Assembly (NCBI RefSeq): GCF_904849725.1
Contig: NC_058518.1
Coordinates: 211,804,741 to 211,868,740, forward strand
Direction: 5' to 3'
Length of the DNA stretch: 64,000 nt
From: Hordeum vulgare subsp. vulgare
Lineage: Eukaryota > Streptophyta > Magnoliopsida > Poales > Poaceae
A program made the translations under genes and the position numbers. Positions within the stretch are counted from its first letter, which is position 1. Every line of letters starts with the position of its first letter. The notes below the pieces were generated by a model, which saw only the letters and a list, made by a program, of their open reading frames with translations, made no database searches and had not been told where the DNA came from. Positions 21,335-33,396 of the stretch are shown piece by piece.

Positions 21335-24142
21335 TCAGGAGGATGCATCGTCGCCAGAGTCCATGCCATGGCCTTCGGGAGCAAGCCTCGTCACCAGATC
21401 CTCCACGTGAACCTCGACCCTTTCGGCCAGGGCGACGTGGATCACCTCTGGCACCAGACCCAACACTGCAGCAAAGTCGAAGTCCGGGTCAAGACGAAGG
21501 AGGTGGCTGAAGACGTCTGAGGCCACTTGACCCAAAAGGTCATGAATCTTCTCCTCCGCAAGCGCAATAGCCTTCTCAGCACCCGCCTCAAGACGTTCCA
21601 TGATGCGACAGAAGAAGCCCAAGTACCCAACATCGTCGGGAATCAGGGGACTAGAGACACTCTCACCGCAGATGTCGCTCAAAGCACGGGAGGCTCTCCT
21701 CTCAAGGGATCGGAACATCCGAGAGCGTTCAAGATGGAGGCTGCGAGCACGGGCCGCCTCGTCGGAGGCCTCTCCAACCAGGGAAGCCGTGCCTTTCACC
21801 TGTTTGAAAAGATGAGACAATTTACCTTTGACAGAAGCCTGGGCGTCCAGCGCGACCTGTCGGCGTTTCACTTCCTGATCCAACCTCCTCCAGAGGGAGC
21901 TGACCTCGTTTTGCACATGATCACGGCGCCCAAGGAAGCGGGACTCCTGGAGCCTCAACTTCGCGCGGTAGTCGAAGAGAAGGGAACGCTGAGCCTCCGC
22001 CAACGTTCTGTCCATCGCCTCCCGAAGCTTCGCTTCACGAGAGGCAAGGGAGTATTCAACAAGCGACACCAGGCGCTCCCTCATCTCCAAGCGCTCCTGC
22101 TCCAAGCACAGCTCCACCTCTACAAGCGCCAGCAAATCGGCAGATGCTCGAGAACCCACGCCGGCGAGGAGGGGCTCCACCGGAGGACCCCCAAGGTGGC
22201 CCCCGACGGGACCCGCTCTTCAAGATTGGCGATGAGGGCACATAGCTCCTTGTGGCGATCTTCGGAGGCCCTATGCCGACAATCAGCCTCCTAAGCCTCG
22301 GAGAGAGCGTGCTCGTGGGCTTCTACCACTGCAGCGAGGGATGCCTCTATCTCTGCGTGGGCGCGCTCCCGCTACAGACGACTGAGGTTCACGACGACCT
22401 CAAGCTAGCGCCACCCTGACGCAAGGTGCTGGTGCTCACCTTCCCGGCGGGCTTCGTGACTGGCAAGCCCCGCCCCCAGACATCGAAGCGCATCCGCCAC
22501 GGTGTGGAGCAAACCCCATGGCACGACGGGCGAACCTGCGGGAGGCTCGAGAGGCCAGCAAGGGTCCTCACCTCCTGTACGGCGAACAGGAGAAGCGCGC
22601 GAGGAATCACCCGACCCGAGTCCATGCTCAGGGGCTGAGGGCTCCCGTGCGTCCATTTCATCGGCATTGAGCGCCCCATGAGGCCCCACATCGCCAAGCA
22701 GGAGGGGTCCAAGGGGAAGACGCGACATTGCCCTAGGAGGGGCCACGGGCGAGGGAAGAAGCACCCTTCAAGAGTACCGGAGTCCGCGACCGAGGAAGAC
22801 CACGGGGGGCTCACGCACATGGGATTCAGGAGATCGAACCCCGCGGAGGGCGAGGGAAGAGGCCGAGATGCTCGGTGACCTCAGGAGGAGGCAACGCTAA
22901 TCCGCTTTCCCGGCCACTGAAGGGGAGCCTAAAGAGCAAGAGTTCAGAAGATTTGCGCATAAAGGAAGGACAAAGGAGAATACGGGCGCTTACTCGTCAA
23001 TGGCCATCCACTTCTTCCTGACCGGAGCCCACCGCATCGGGGGACGGCCGCCCTCGGGAGACCTCCTCTTCGGGCCGGCAGGGGTGGCCTGGCGGGGGAA
23101 CTCGGTGGCCCTGAAGCAAGGCTTGGAGGCAGGGGCGGTGCCTTCCACCGTCGACCGATCGCCACCGCCAACCCCGGCTCGACACGGAGCCAGAGTCGGG
23201 GGAGCGGGCGGTAAAGCGCCGAACACCCCTGCCGCGAGAGGGATGACACGGCGAGGATTCCCGTGGGCCTGAGCCCCAAGAGTTGGGGCCCTCCAAAGAC
23301 ACTCTTCCCCCCAGGGAGAAGCCCCCGCTCGTCAAAGGGCGGCATCCTCGCGGCAAGAGCTCCCGGAGCCTTGAAGCTATACAGCGGGAGATCGTTCGGG
23401 GGAAGCTCACCAGGATTTCTACCGATCAGCCGATGGAGCAGCACGCGCAGGACGTCAGGGGAAACAGGCATGACCTGGATCCTCATCGAGTCGTTGGTCC
23501 CCGCGTAGGCCCACATTGTACGGGAATGGTGCTGAAGAGGAGCAATTCGCCGACAAATAAACTCTCGCACCACCATCGCCATCGTCACCCAAACCCGTCT
23601 CAGCTTCTCCAGCCGGGCCAAGACTGGCACCAGCCTGGGGTCACTGAGTTCTTCACCTCCCACCCTCGGTTTGGCGTTGCGGGGGCCGGCGGAGGCTGGA
23701 ACAGAGCCCGAGCCTCGGCAGTATCAACTTGCAACCACTGCCGTCGAAACCCCTCTACGTCGGGGTGGAGCTCAGTGTCGAGGTCCCCCGAGATTGATGC
23801 GTCAATGGCCTTCAAGGACCCATTTCTGGAGCATTGCTCCTCGGAGACCAACTCGAGGGAGAAGAAGCGGAGAAGCAATGCTACAAAGGGAGTAATGCCA
23901 ACGAAAGCCTCGCACAAGAACACGAAAGCCGAAAGAAGAACCAAAGAACCGGGATCAAGGTTGAGCGCATGGATCTGATAATGCGAAAGCGCCGCGCTGA
24001 GGAAGCTCGAGAATGGCGGAAATACACCAGAAAGAAGGGCGTGGATATGAAGAGGAACCGCGGGGGGAGACTCCTCGCCTCGGGGCCACGAACCTGGCCA
24101 GATCCGGGTGGCCCCCCACTCATTGGAGCTAGCAGCACCCAC
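21335..24142 (-). pseudogene. Antisense ORF of the Tat-type element (putative gypsy transposon protein, PF04195-like)
   Basis: Read on the minus strand against the element's own orientation. 24142-23600 includes HYQIHALNLDPGSLVLLSAF and FVALLLRFFSLEL, the pattern of the grass family annotated putative gypsy type transposon (Transposase_28, PF04195). 23663-22944 continues with LARLEKLRRV and MAMVVREFICRRIAPLQ in another frame. 22180-21335 is a 281-codon, highly charged, probably coiled-coil C-terminus (repeated Arg/Glu/Leu heptads, SLEYS-like helices) ending DSGDDASS. Segments are joined by introns or frameshifts that cannot be settled by eye; 22820-22389 is a possible middle part. Antisense ORFs near the 3' LTR are known from Grande and RIRE2-type elements; their function is unknown. 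Confidence 0.65.
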
Positions 24143-24527
24143 CAGTCAGACCTTCTCCAACCCTTTGAGGTTCACCACCGTCGACCGGCCTAGCAGGGGC
24201 CAAGGCACCGTCGGGACGGTCGAGCTCTGTGATCCCCCATATTCCCCCCTTTCAGAGGCATGGCGAGGATAGGGAGGCGAAGGCGACACTGTGCGCGGGG
24301 GTTAGAGGAAGGCCAGGAGTCCAGACCAGCAGGAGGAAGGGCCGGAGGCGGGATCGATGTGAGGCGGAGGCAGCGTGCAAACGCAGGCCAGGGGATACTA
24401 CACGAAGAAGACGGGTTCGCCGCTTAAAAGGCCTGGCCCGCACGCGTTTAGGGCGCGCGATGCTTCAGGCCGCCCTCAAGGCTTCGTCGAGAGGCTAACC
24501 TAGACATGCCTTGGGCCCGGGGGCTAC
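21335..24527 (+). mobile_element. Tat-type Gypsy retrotransposon, 3' internal part
   Basis: GC-rich region ending in a polypurine tract GGGCCCGGGGGCTAC (24513-24527) directly before an LTR start TGTCGGCG at 24528. This shows plus-strand orientation with the body to the left. No gag or pol was found; the element is cut at its left side where it meets the MULE. The visible body is an antisense gene, typical of Tat/Retand-type elements. Confidence 0.65.
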
Positions 24528-24806
24528 TGTCGGCGTTATGGGAATGGGGGTACCCAGATGTGCCTGCCTGCGGCCCAGAGTTGGCCCACTTCATCGACCT
24601 AAGATCAACTGGCGCGGCACCATCCAAGATAAGGCCCTCGCGAGGGGCCAAGCCTCGCAAGGAGGAGCGGCATCAAGACCTGCAGGGGGCCTCCTCAGGA
24701 CCCCTCCGGAGCGGCGGATATTTCGAGGCAAGGCCGGGCCTCAGGAGTCAAGGGTGACACAAGGGAAGGACATGCGAGCAGCAGATGGCAGGACGGAGCA
24801 GTTTCC
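24528..24806 (+). repeat. Tat-type element 3' LTR, left piece
   Basis: LTR start TGTCGG immediately after the polypurine tract. Interrupted at 24806 by the chromovirus; its last five bases TTTCC (24802-24806) are the TSD repeated at 56468-56472. Confidence 0.8.
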
Positions 24807-27800
24807 TGTCGGGACCCCGATCCTAAGCCATAGGAATCCAGCCTGTAACACATAGCATCTCTTTGCGGTCTCACGCACGGTTATCCCCACGGCTGCAGCC
24901 TTACCTTAGCCGGGACCGTTTGCGCCTTTTGACTCGCGTATGCAATTGTGTTGCTAGCAATCCAATGACAAAGAACCCGGATCGACATGTCTAGTCATAA
25001 ACCAAAGCGACAGTTCCGCACAGGGACATGCATACATGACCCAGCAAAGCCGGTGTCGGTCACCAGCGAATGTAGATGAGTAGTAGCAAGCCACAAGGAC
25101 TCCATTACATCGCGTGACATTTCCCCAAAGGGACACACACAACAGCTAAGAAGGACACATGCCGGTCAACCAATGTGTCCGGAGCAGTAGCGAACTACCA
25201 CGGCTCATTGGAATCACAAAGGGGCATTTCCCTATAAGGAATTCTACTAAAGTCTACGACTAGGTATTCGAACCCCATACATATCAAGTACGACACACGT
25301 ATGCATGGTATACCGATATGTATAGATACATCGATGGCATCACAACGTAACCATAAACATACAACCTTTATTTAGAAGGCTCGGAAGAGCCACACACATA
25401 ATATTACACGGTAGGGGTCTCACGACCCATCATCGCAAGTCATACACACAATTCTTACAAACCAGCGAAAGAGTAAAGCTGTTTGAGTACAGACAAATGG
25501 AAAGATAAAGGCACATGGCCTCACTATCTGCAGACCCATCCTAGGGCCAGATCGTGACTGGGATACCACCTACACGTCGTCGTCGATGTCTAGGAAGAAC
25601 TCTCCATTAGGGTCATTAACAACCTCTGCAACAGTTACTAAGCAAACATGATTACAAAAGTACTCAACAAGACTTTAGGATAAGCTATCTACTCATAAAA
25701 TGTATCAATAAGGAGTTATGGGGTTTCATGCGGAAAGACATCATTTGACTCATGGCTAGACAACTTGCATTTTAAATTAATTTTGACAACTTTGATTTCT
25801 CGCACACGAGTCCACTAACACCACAACAATACTCCATCGTGGAATCATTCCGTCTCCATACAGAAATGTCGTCCACGACACTCACGCTTATCTTGACAAT
25901 TTTATGAGTAGCCATTAAAGTTATCTATGAACAACATATGTCTCCAAGTAGTCCATATCCGCGGACGTGGCTATTCGAATAGATCATAACCCTGCAGGGG
26001 TGTACTTCTTCACACACACTCTCGCCACTTATCGCCATGTGCACGTCATGCACCTCGGCAACCTTCAAGCGGAAGCCCGGCGAGGGAGTCGGTCACGACC
26101 GTTAACCATGCTAATACTTAGTCCAGGTCTATCGCCTATCTGAGGGTAACCCGCACGAAAGTCCGGCCGAGGTTTCCGCCACTGCCTCAAACGATGTGCG
26201 CAGGGTTCTCAAGCCCACCATCCGGGTGCCACTTGGTACATCGTGCCACTTCCTACCGCATCATAGCCCACCTCTCAGGTCAGCGTTATGCACGGCCTCC
26301 AGCATGACTATAAACACCAGAAACTGCTTGCAACTCCTGGACCGAGTACTAAGCGGTTAATAAGTCGAGCGGGGTCATATTTCAGGGCCCAGCATGTGGT
26401 AGTATCTCGTCTTGGATTACATACACGGAACTCAGTTCCTAAGGACGGTTCCAATGAAACAACCCGCCATGTACTCCTACATAGCCTTTCACCGGTACCT
26501 TTAGCAATCAGGTTCAACACACAACCTTTACTTACTGAACGCATTCTCACAATTCTGTTCATCACCCAGATGACAGACCATACACAACTCTAAGCATAGC
26601 ATGCATAGCAGGATAAGGTACATCATGGCTCAAGCATCTAGCAGGTATGCTAGGTTGCAAGGTTCAACTATTTACTGTGACAAAGACATGTCATGCAAAG
26701 GAAATGGGTCCAACTAACGTGGCAAAAGCATTTGAAGCATTTGATCCTAATGCAATAAGTAAGTGTAGGAGCGAGAACATGGGATTTATCGGGATGATTA
26801 AAATGGTTGCTTGCCTAGTTGCTCAGCAGAGGGACAATATCCGTCAGTCGGATATTCGGTGGAATCCGGAGGAGCGGGGCCTACCGGTAAGAACAATAAC
26901 AATCATATGCAACAAGATGATGCATGAGCATGGCATGAAAATGAAAGGTGGTAGGCTAATGTGACTACCATTTCTTAAGTTGAAGTTGATTTGAATCAAG
27001 ATTCAAATATCACTTCAAACAAGGTATTTTCAAATACCCTTTTAATTGATTCGACCTGATGCTCAGGTAATCTTGTTTTAGCATGCATGAAGATGGTATT
27101 TTGAGGTGCTGATTGTTCCTGATCATTGTTTGGTCAAAATATTTGAAGTGGAATTCAAATGGATTCCAAATTCCAAATATATATTACTTAATATGGTTAT
27201 CCTAATCATCATTTAATCTGTTTGGTGATGTTAACATTTTTAAACATGTTTGAAAATATCAAAATATGATTCCTTGGATTTTTCTGATACTTTTTCATAT
27301 ATAAGTTATTTTCATTGGAGTTACGGATTATTTTCTATGATTTGTAGAAGTTTTGGGCATTTTCTGGAATTCTTTTAAATCAGAAAACTCTTTATTGCGT
27401 CATAACCACGTCAGCAGGTAAACCGACCTGGTCAGGTCAAACCTGACAGGTGGGGGCCACTGGTCAGCATCTCAGGAGCTAATCCCGCGCTGACCAGCCC
27501 CTAAGTGGGTTTGACCCACTACTAGGGCCCACTGTCAGTGGTTCTTAGTGCTAATCCACCGGGATTAGGTCGGCCACGTCGTCCCCCGCCGGAGACTGAC
27601 CGACGGCGACCAGATCCGCGACGGATCTTCGCCGGAGACGCACCAAATTGCGCTGTGGTGCTCGGGATCGAGTGCCGAGAGCACTAGGATGATCCCCAGG
27701 CTCGGCCTCATCCTCTACGGGCATCAGGAGGGGCTATAGGTGGCCGGAGCATGCCGGCGACGAGCCGAGGCGGCTGCCGGATCTCGGGTTCATGGGTCTC

Positions 27801-28811
27801 GGGGCTAGAGTGCCGGGGAGAGAGGGGAAACAGAGGGGAAATGCTCGCAAGCTCACGGTGGAGGCGAAGCTGGGCTCAGACTACTCGGGGAGGGGCTGTA
27901 GCCGGCGATCCACCGTCGATTTGCCGATGGCCGAAGGTTGAAGACGACGACACTGGGGGCGTTGCAGGGCTCGGGGAGGACGGTTTCATCGTCGTGCGTG
28001 TCGAGCTCGACATTGCGGAGAGGATGGAACACTCGGGAAGGCTTCCCTGTGGCCAGAGAGCTCGGGCTCCTCGAGCTCAAGCTTCTGTCAATGGCGACAA
28101 GAGGAGAGGGAAGAAACCGAGAGGAGGGGGAGGAATGGAGAGCGGGGATGGATATGGACGCGCTCGGGGTAGTAATCCCCGTTGTCGCGCTGTCCTGGGG
28201 GGCACCGGAGGACGCCACGATGAAGCAGGAGGTGGAGGAGGCCGCCGTGGTCGTTCTCTCCTCTGCCAGAAGGCAGAGGAAGAAGACGATCCTGCCCCTG
28301 GTGGGTTGGGCCTCGCACGTAAGCGTAGAATAGTTGTTTTCATTTTCTGCTATTTCTGTTTCTGTTTTATTTGCTGACATTGATTTTTATTTATTTTGGC
28401 TTCAAAAAGAAAATTAAAAATTAGTTTGAACAGCCCTGAGTGATAATTGGAATATTCCCAACTACTCCTGAGGTTTGCAACATTTTTGAAACTTGAAAAT
28501 ACTTGAATTCAAGTTTAAGTTTGAATTCACAGGCTTTCTGAATTAAAAATAAATGCCATGGGTGTTTTGAAAATAGTTTTCTCCCCTGATAATTTGTTTT
28601 CAATATTTATCAGATATATTGAACTTTTAAGAAGGCCATTTTGGGTTCATTGATTTTGACAAGATTTGAATTTCCTTTGAATAAGAAGTGGCTAGGTTTT
28701 TTTGTTTTGAGTTTGACCACTTCTTTGGAGTTTGTTTCAAATTCTTGAATGCAAAGGAAGAAAACATGAGCACAAATACTAAACCCTAGTTAGGGATCCA
28801 GGGATGTGACA
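24807..28811 (-). repeat. Chromovirus 3' LTR
   Basis: Runs from TGTCGGGACCCCGATC to GGGATGTGACA on the plus strand. Differs from the right LTR mainly by scattered substitutions. Open frames at 27751-28380 on both strands lie in its GC-rich part and are not conserved coding sequence. Confidence 0.92.
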
Positions 28812-29001
28812 ACTCACCCCAACTCAAAAGAATCTCGTCCCGAGATTTAGAAGTCGTCGGGAATAGCGCGGGATACTCAAGTCGGAGACGATCCTCTCTT
28901 TCCCATGTTGCCTCCTTTTCAGAATGATTTGACCATTGAACTTTAAGAAACTTGAGGTTTCGACGTCGAGTGGTACGCTCAGCTTGATAAAGAACACACA
29001 A
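28786..29001 (-). pseudogene. Chromodomain end of chromovirus pol, frameshifted
   Basis: In a different frame from the integrase, the text AERTTRRRNLKFLKVQWSNH and EATWEREDRL is an integrase C-terminal chromodomain. Such domains direct integration to marked chromatin in chromoviruses. The frame runs through the polypurine tract (encoding SWGEL) and ends eight codons inside the 3' LTR at 28786. Confidence 0.8.
28812..28822 (-). other. Chromovirus polypurine tract
   Basis: Minus strand TTGGGGTGAGT directly before the LTR start TGTCAC. It primes plus-strand DNA synthesis in the family and lies within the last codons of pol. Confidence 0.7.
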
Positions 29002-30779
29002 CGGTATTCTCGGTATGAAAGGTTATCTTGGAGATCAAGAGTTTCGTGGTCCACTTCACGGATAGGATCCGAAAAGCAATGCCTGAGTTGCGAGACGTGG
29101 AAGACATCATGAACCTTGGAAATATGCGGAGGAAGTTCCAACTGGTAGGCAACTTCTCCTCGTTTGGCAAGAATGCGAAAAGGACCAATGTAACGAGGAG
29201 CCAACTTGCCCTCAATACCGAATCGATGTGTATCCTTCAAAGGTGTAACCCGGAGGTAAGACTTCTCGTCAACTTCAAAGGTCACAGCCTTATGATGACG
29301 ATCATATTGGCTCTTTTGACGAGACTGGGCTGTCTTCAACTTTTCATGAATAATGCGAACCTGCTCTTCTGCATCCTGGATCATATCCGGGCCAAAGAGT
29401 TGCCTCTCTCCGGTTTCTGACCAATTAAGAGGTGCTCGACATCTTCGTCCATAGAGAACTTCCAAAGGAGCTTTGCCCAAGCTTGATTGATAACTATTGT
29501 TATAAGCAAATTCGGTGAATGGAAGGCACTTCTCCCAATTCATACCGAACGATATAACAAAAGCTCGGAGCATATCTTCTAGGACTTGATTCACTCTTTC
29601 TACTTGACCACTTGATTGAGGATGGAAAGCAGTGCTAAAAGATAAGTGAGTCCCCATAGCATGCTGAAAACTTTCCCAGAAGCGAGAAGTAAAGATACTT
29701 CCACGGTCTGAGTGAATCTCCAGGGGAACACCATGAAGAGACACTATTCGAGAGATATATAACTCTGCTAGCTGGCTAGCTGTTATACTCTCATGAACTG
29801 GAAGAAAATGAGCTACTTTGGAGAGACGGTCAATGACTACAAAGATAGCATTATTTCCTTTCTTGGTCTTGGGAAATCCGGTAATGAAATCCATATTGAC
29901 TTTATCCCATTTCCATTCAGGAATAGCTAAAGGTTGAAGGGTGCCAACAGGCCTTTGATGTTCTGCCTTAACTCGACGACAAACGTCGCAGTTAGCAACG
30001 AACTCAGCAATTTCTCTCTTCATCCTAGTCCACCAAAACCTCTGGCGTAGGTCCTGATACATCTTAGCACTACCAGGATGAATGGTGAGAGGAGAATCAT
30101 GAGCCTCCTTAAGGATTAACTGCCTTAGATGTGGATTCTTAGGAACCACTAGACGATTCTGGAAGAACACAACACCTCGATCGTTCATGGAGAATTCATT
30201 AGCGTTTCCGCTAATAATATTCTCCTTGATCCGTGATATATCCTTATCACGCTTCTGGCCAGCTATAATTTGATCCTTAAGAGTAGGCTTCGCCACCAGG
30301 GTAGAAAGGAATCCTTGAAGAACAATATGGAGATTTAACTTCCAAAATTCCTCATAGAGATGTGGTTGACCTCGTTGTAGCATCAAATTGTTACAGTAAG
30401 ACTTATGACTTAGTGGATCAGCCATAACATTGGCCTTCCCCGGGGTGTAAGTTATCCCTAAGTCGTAATCCGTGATCAACTCAACCCACCGTCTTTGCCT
30501 GAGATTCAAATCCGGCTGGGTGAAGATATATTTCAGACTTTGGTGATCAGTGAATATTTCACAACGATTACCAAGAAGGTAATATCGCCAAGTTTTAAGT
30601 GCATGGACTACAGTTGCAAGCTCAAGATCATGTGTAGGATAATTATCCTCATTTGGACGCAACTGTCGAAATGCGTATGCAATCACATGACGATCTTGCA
30701 TGAGAATGCAATCTAATCCTTGTCGCGAGGCGTCGCAGTAGATAACAAAGTCCTTAGAGAAATCTGGTGGTAGCAACAC
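28824..30779 (-). pseudogene. Chromovirus RNase H and integrase segment
   Basis: 651 open codons. RNase H: Asp16 (CDAS), Glu53 (LELAT), Asp78 (TDHQS). Integrase zinc finger: His227, His234, Cys264, Cys267. Integrase core: Asp297 (NMDFITGFP), Asp358 (HSDRGS), Glu394 (GQVERVN), with 35 residues between the last two (DD35E). All key residues are present. The GPF/Y-type module follows (RYIGPFRIL), then VHDVFHVSQLRHC leads to the chromodomain, where the frame is lost near 28985. Internal Met start is only the first ATG after the upstream stop; the true protein is continuous with the RT. Confidence 0.9.
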
Positions 30780-30839
30780 AGGTGCGGAAGTCAGGCGTCT
30801 TTTCAGTTCCTCAAAACTATGCTCACACTGTGGTGTCCA

Positions 30840-31612
30840 CTAAAACTTTTTATCTTTCTTGAGGAGTTCAGTTAGAGGCTTTGCAACCTTGGAGAAATTC
30901 TCGACAAAGCAGCGACAATAGCTCGCTAGACCAAGAAAACTCCTAACTTGCTTAACCGTTTCAGGTTGAGTCCAATCAAGGAAAGCTTGAGCTCTCTCGG
31001 GATTGACATCAATACCCTTCCCAGAGATTACGTGACCTAGATAGGTCACTTCTGGTAACCAAAATTCACATTTTGAAAACTTGGCATAAAGGCGATGCTC
31101 TCGAAGTTTCATCAATACCAGCCTTAGATGCTCGGCATGTTCTTGTTCGTTCTTCGAGTAGACGAGAATATCATCGAGGTATACTACGACGAATTTATCC
31201 AAATACTCCATGAAGATTGAATTCATCAAGTGAGAGAAGGTGGCTGGGGCATTGGTTAAACCGAAGGACATGACGGTGTACTCGTATTGGCCATAACGAG
31301 TGACAAAAGCCGTTTTTGGGATGTCCCCGTTCTTGATCTTGATTTGATGGTATCCCAACCTCAAATCCATTTTTGAGAAGACTGAGGATCCAGCGAGCTG
31401 ATCATACAGATTGTTGATCCTGGGAGCGGATACTTGTTCTTTATGGTGACCAAATTAACTGGTCGGTAATCTACAACCATCCGATCCGTTCCATCTTTCT
31501 TCTTGACGAAGAGGACAGGACAAGCCCAAGGAGAAGAGCTAGGACAAATGAAACCTTTATTCAAGGCCTCATCTAGTTGCTTCTTAAGTTCGGCTAGCTC
31601 CAGGGGTGCCAT
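30840..31612 (-). pseudogene. Chromovirus reverse transcriptase, broken
   Basis: 31612-31361 has the RT fingers ([30 protein letters not shown]), then a one-base shift near 31418 moves the frame to 31370-30840 with [20 protein letters not shown], the catalytic YLDD box ([13 protein letters not shown]) and the thumb ([22 protein letters not shown]). A TAG at 30840-30842 ends it; the same frame continues directly into RNase H. The active-site residues are intact but the frameshift and stop are disabling. Confidence 0.88.
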
Positions 31613-33378
31613 TGTTGGAATTATGCCCTAGAGGCAATAATAAATATAGTTATTATTATAATTCCTGTATCAAGATAATCGTTTATTATCCATGCTATAA
31701 TTGTATTGAATGAAGACTCATTTACTTGTGTGGATACATAGACAAAACACCGTCCCTAGCAAGCCTCTAGTTGGCTAGCCAGTTGATCAAAGATAGTCAG
31801 TGTCTTCTGATTATAAACAAGGTGTTGTTGCTTGATAACTGGATCACGTCATTAGGAGAATCACGTGATGGACTAGATCCAAACTAATAGACGTAGCATG
31901 TTGATCGTGTCATTTTGTTGCTACTGTTTTTCTGCGTGTCAAGTATTTATTCCTATGACCATGAGATCATATAAAGATGCTCTACAGGTATCTCCGAAGG
32001 TGTTAGTTGAGTTAGTATGGATCAAGACTGGGATTTGTCACTCCGTGTGACGGAGAGGTATCTCGGGGCCCACTCGGTAATACAACATCACACACAAGCC
32101 TTGCAAGCAATGTAACTTAGTGTAAGTTGCGGGATCTTGTATTACGGAACGAGTAAAGAGACTTGCTGGTAAACGAGATTGAAATAGGTATACGGATACT
32201 GACGATCGAATCTCGGGCAAGTAACATACCGAAGGACAAAGGGAATGACATACGGGATTATATGAATCCTTGGCACTGAGGTTCAAACGATAAGATCTTC
32301 GTAGAATATGTAGGATCCAATATGGGCATCCAGGTCCCGCTATTGGATATTGACCGAGGAGTCTCTCGGGTCATGTCTACATAGTTCTCGAACTCGCAGG
32401 GTCTGCACACTTAAGGTTCGACGTTGTTTTATGCGTATTTGAGTTATATGGTTGGTTACCGAATGTTGTTCGGAGTCCCGGATGAGATCACGGACGTCAC
32501 GAGTGTTTCCGGAATGGTTCGGAAACGAAGATTGATATATAGGATGACCTCATTTGATTACCGGAAGGTTTTCGGAGTTACCGGGAATGTACCGGGAATG
32601 ACGAATGGGTTCCGGGAGTTCACCGGGTGGGGGGGGGGAACCCACCCCGGGGAAGCCCATAGGCCTTGAGGGTGGCACACCAGCCCTTAGTGGGCTGGTG
32701 GGACAGCCGAAAAGGGCCCTATGCGCCTAGGAAAGAAAATCAAAGAGAAAAGAAAAAAAAGGAGGAGGTGGGAAGGGAAGGAAGGACTCCCACCCACCAA
32801 ACCAAGTCCAACTCGGTTTTGGGGGGGGGGGAACCTTCCCCCTTGGACTCGGCCGACCCCCTTGGGGCTCCTTGAGCCCCAAGGCAAGGTCCCCTCCCTC
32901 CCACCTATATATACGGAGGTTTTAGGGCTGATTTGAGACGACTTTTCCACGGCAGCCCGACCACATACCTCCACGGTTTTTCCTCTAGATCACGTTTCTG
33001 CGGAGCTCGGGCGGAGCCCTGCTGAGACAAGGTCATCACCAACCTCCGGAGCGCCGTCACGCTGCCGGAGAACTCTTCTACCTCTCCGTCTCTCTTGCTG
33101 GATCAAGAAGGCCGAGATCATCGTCGAGCTGTACGTGTGCTGAACGCGGAGGTGCCGTCCGTTCGGTACTAGATCGTGGGACTGATCGCGGGATTGTTCG
33201 CGGGGCGGATCGAGGGACGTGAGGACGTTCCACTACATCAACCGCATTCACTAACGCTTCTGCTGTACGATCTACAAGGGTACGTAGATCACTCATCCCC
33301 TCTCGCAGATGGACATCACCATGATAGGTCTTCGTGCGCGTAGGAAATTTTTTGTTTCCCATGCGACGTTCCCCAACA
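31613..33378 (+). repeat. BARE1-like 5' LTR (1766 bp)
   Basis: Promoter-bearing LTR; TATA box CCTATATATACGG with TATATATA at 32906-32913. It lacks 64 bp present in the 3' LTR, next to CATGAGATCATATA. Confidence 0.95.
32906..32913 (+). promoter_or_regulatory. TATA box of BARE1-like 5' LTR
   Basis: TATATATA within CACCTATATATACGGAGG, the position of the mapped core promoter in BARE1 LTRs (family knowledge). The same box is at 48765-48772 in the 3' LTR. Confidence 0.7.
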
Positions 33379-33396
33379 GTGGCATCATGAGCTAGG
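33379..33396 (+). other. BARE1-like primer-binding site, mutated
   Basis: GTGGCATCATGAGCTAGG directly after the LTR is a changed version of the usual TGGTATCAGAGC, complementary to initiator methionine tRNA. Confidence 0.7.

Noticed and set aside
27751..28380. 208- and 175-codon ORFs on both strands, repeated near 55310-55998
   Set aside because: They lie in the GC-rich part of the chromovirus LTRs, overlap on both strands and differ between copies by frame-breaking changes.
32666..32974. ORFs around the G-rich LTR region (also 48533-48833, 36192-36419, 43110-43464)
   Set aside because: Repeated LTR leader sequence read in chance frames.
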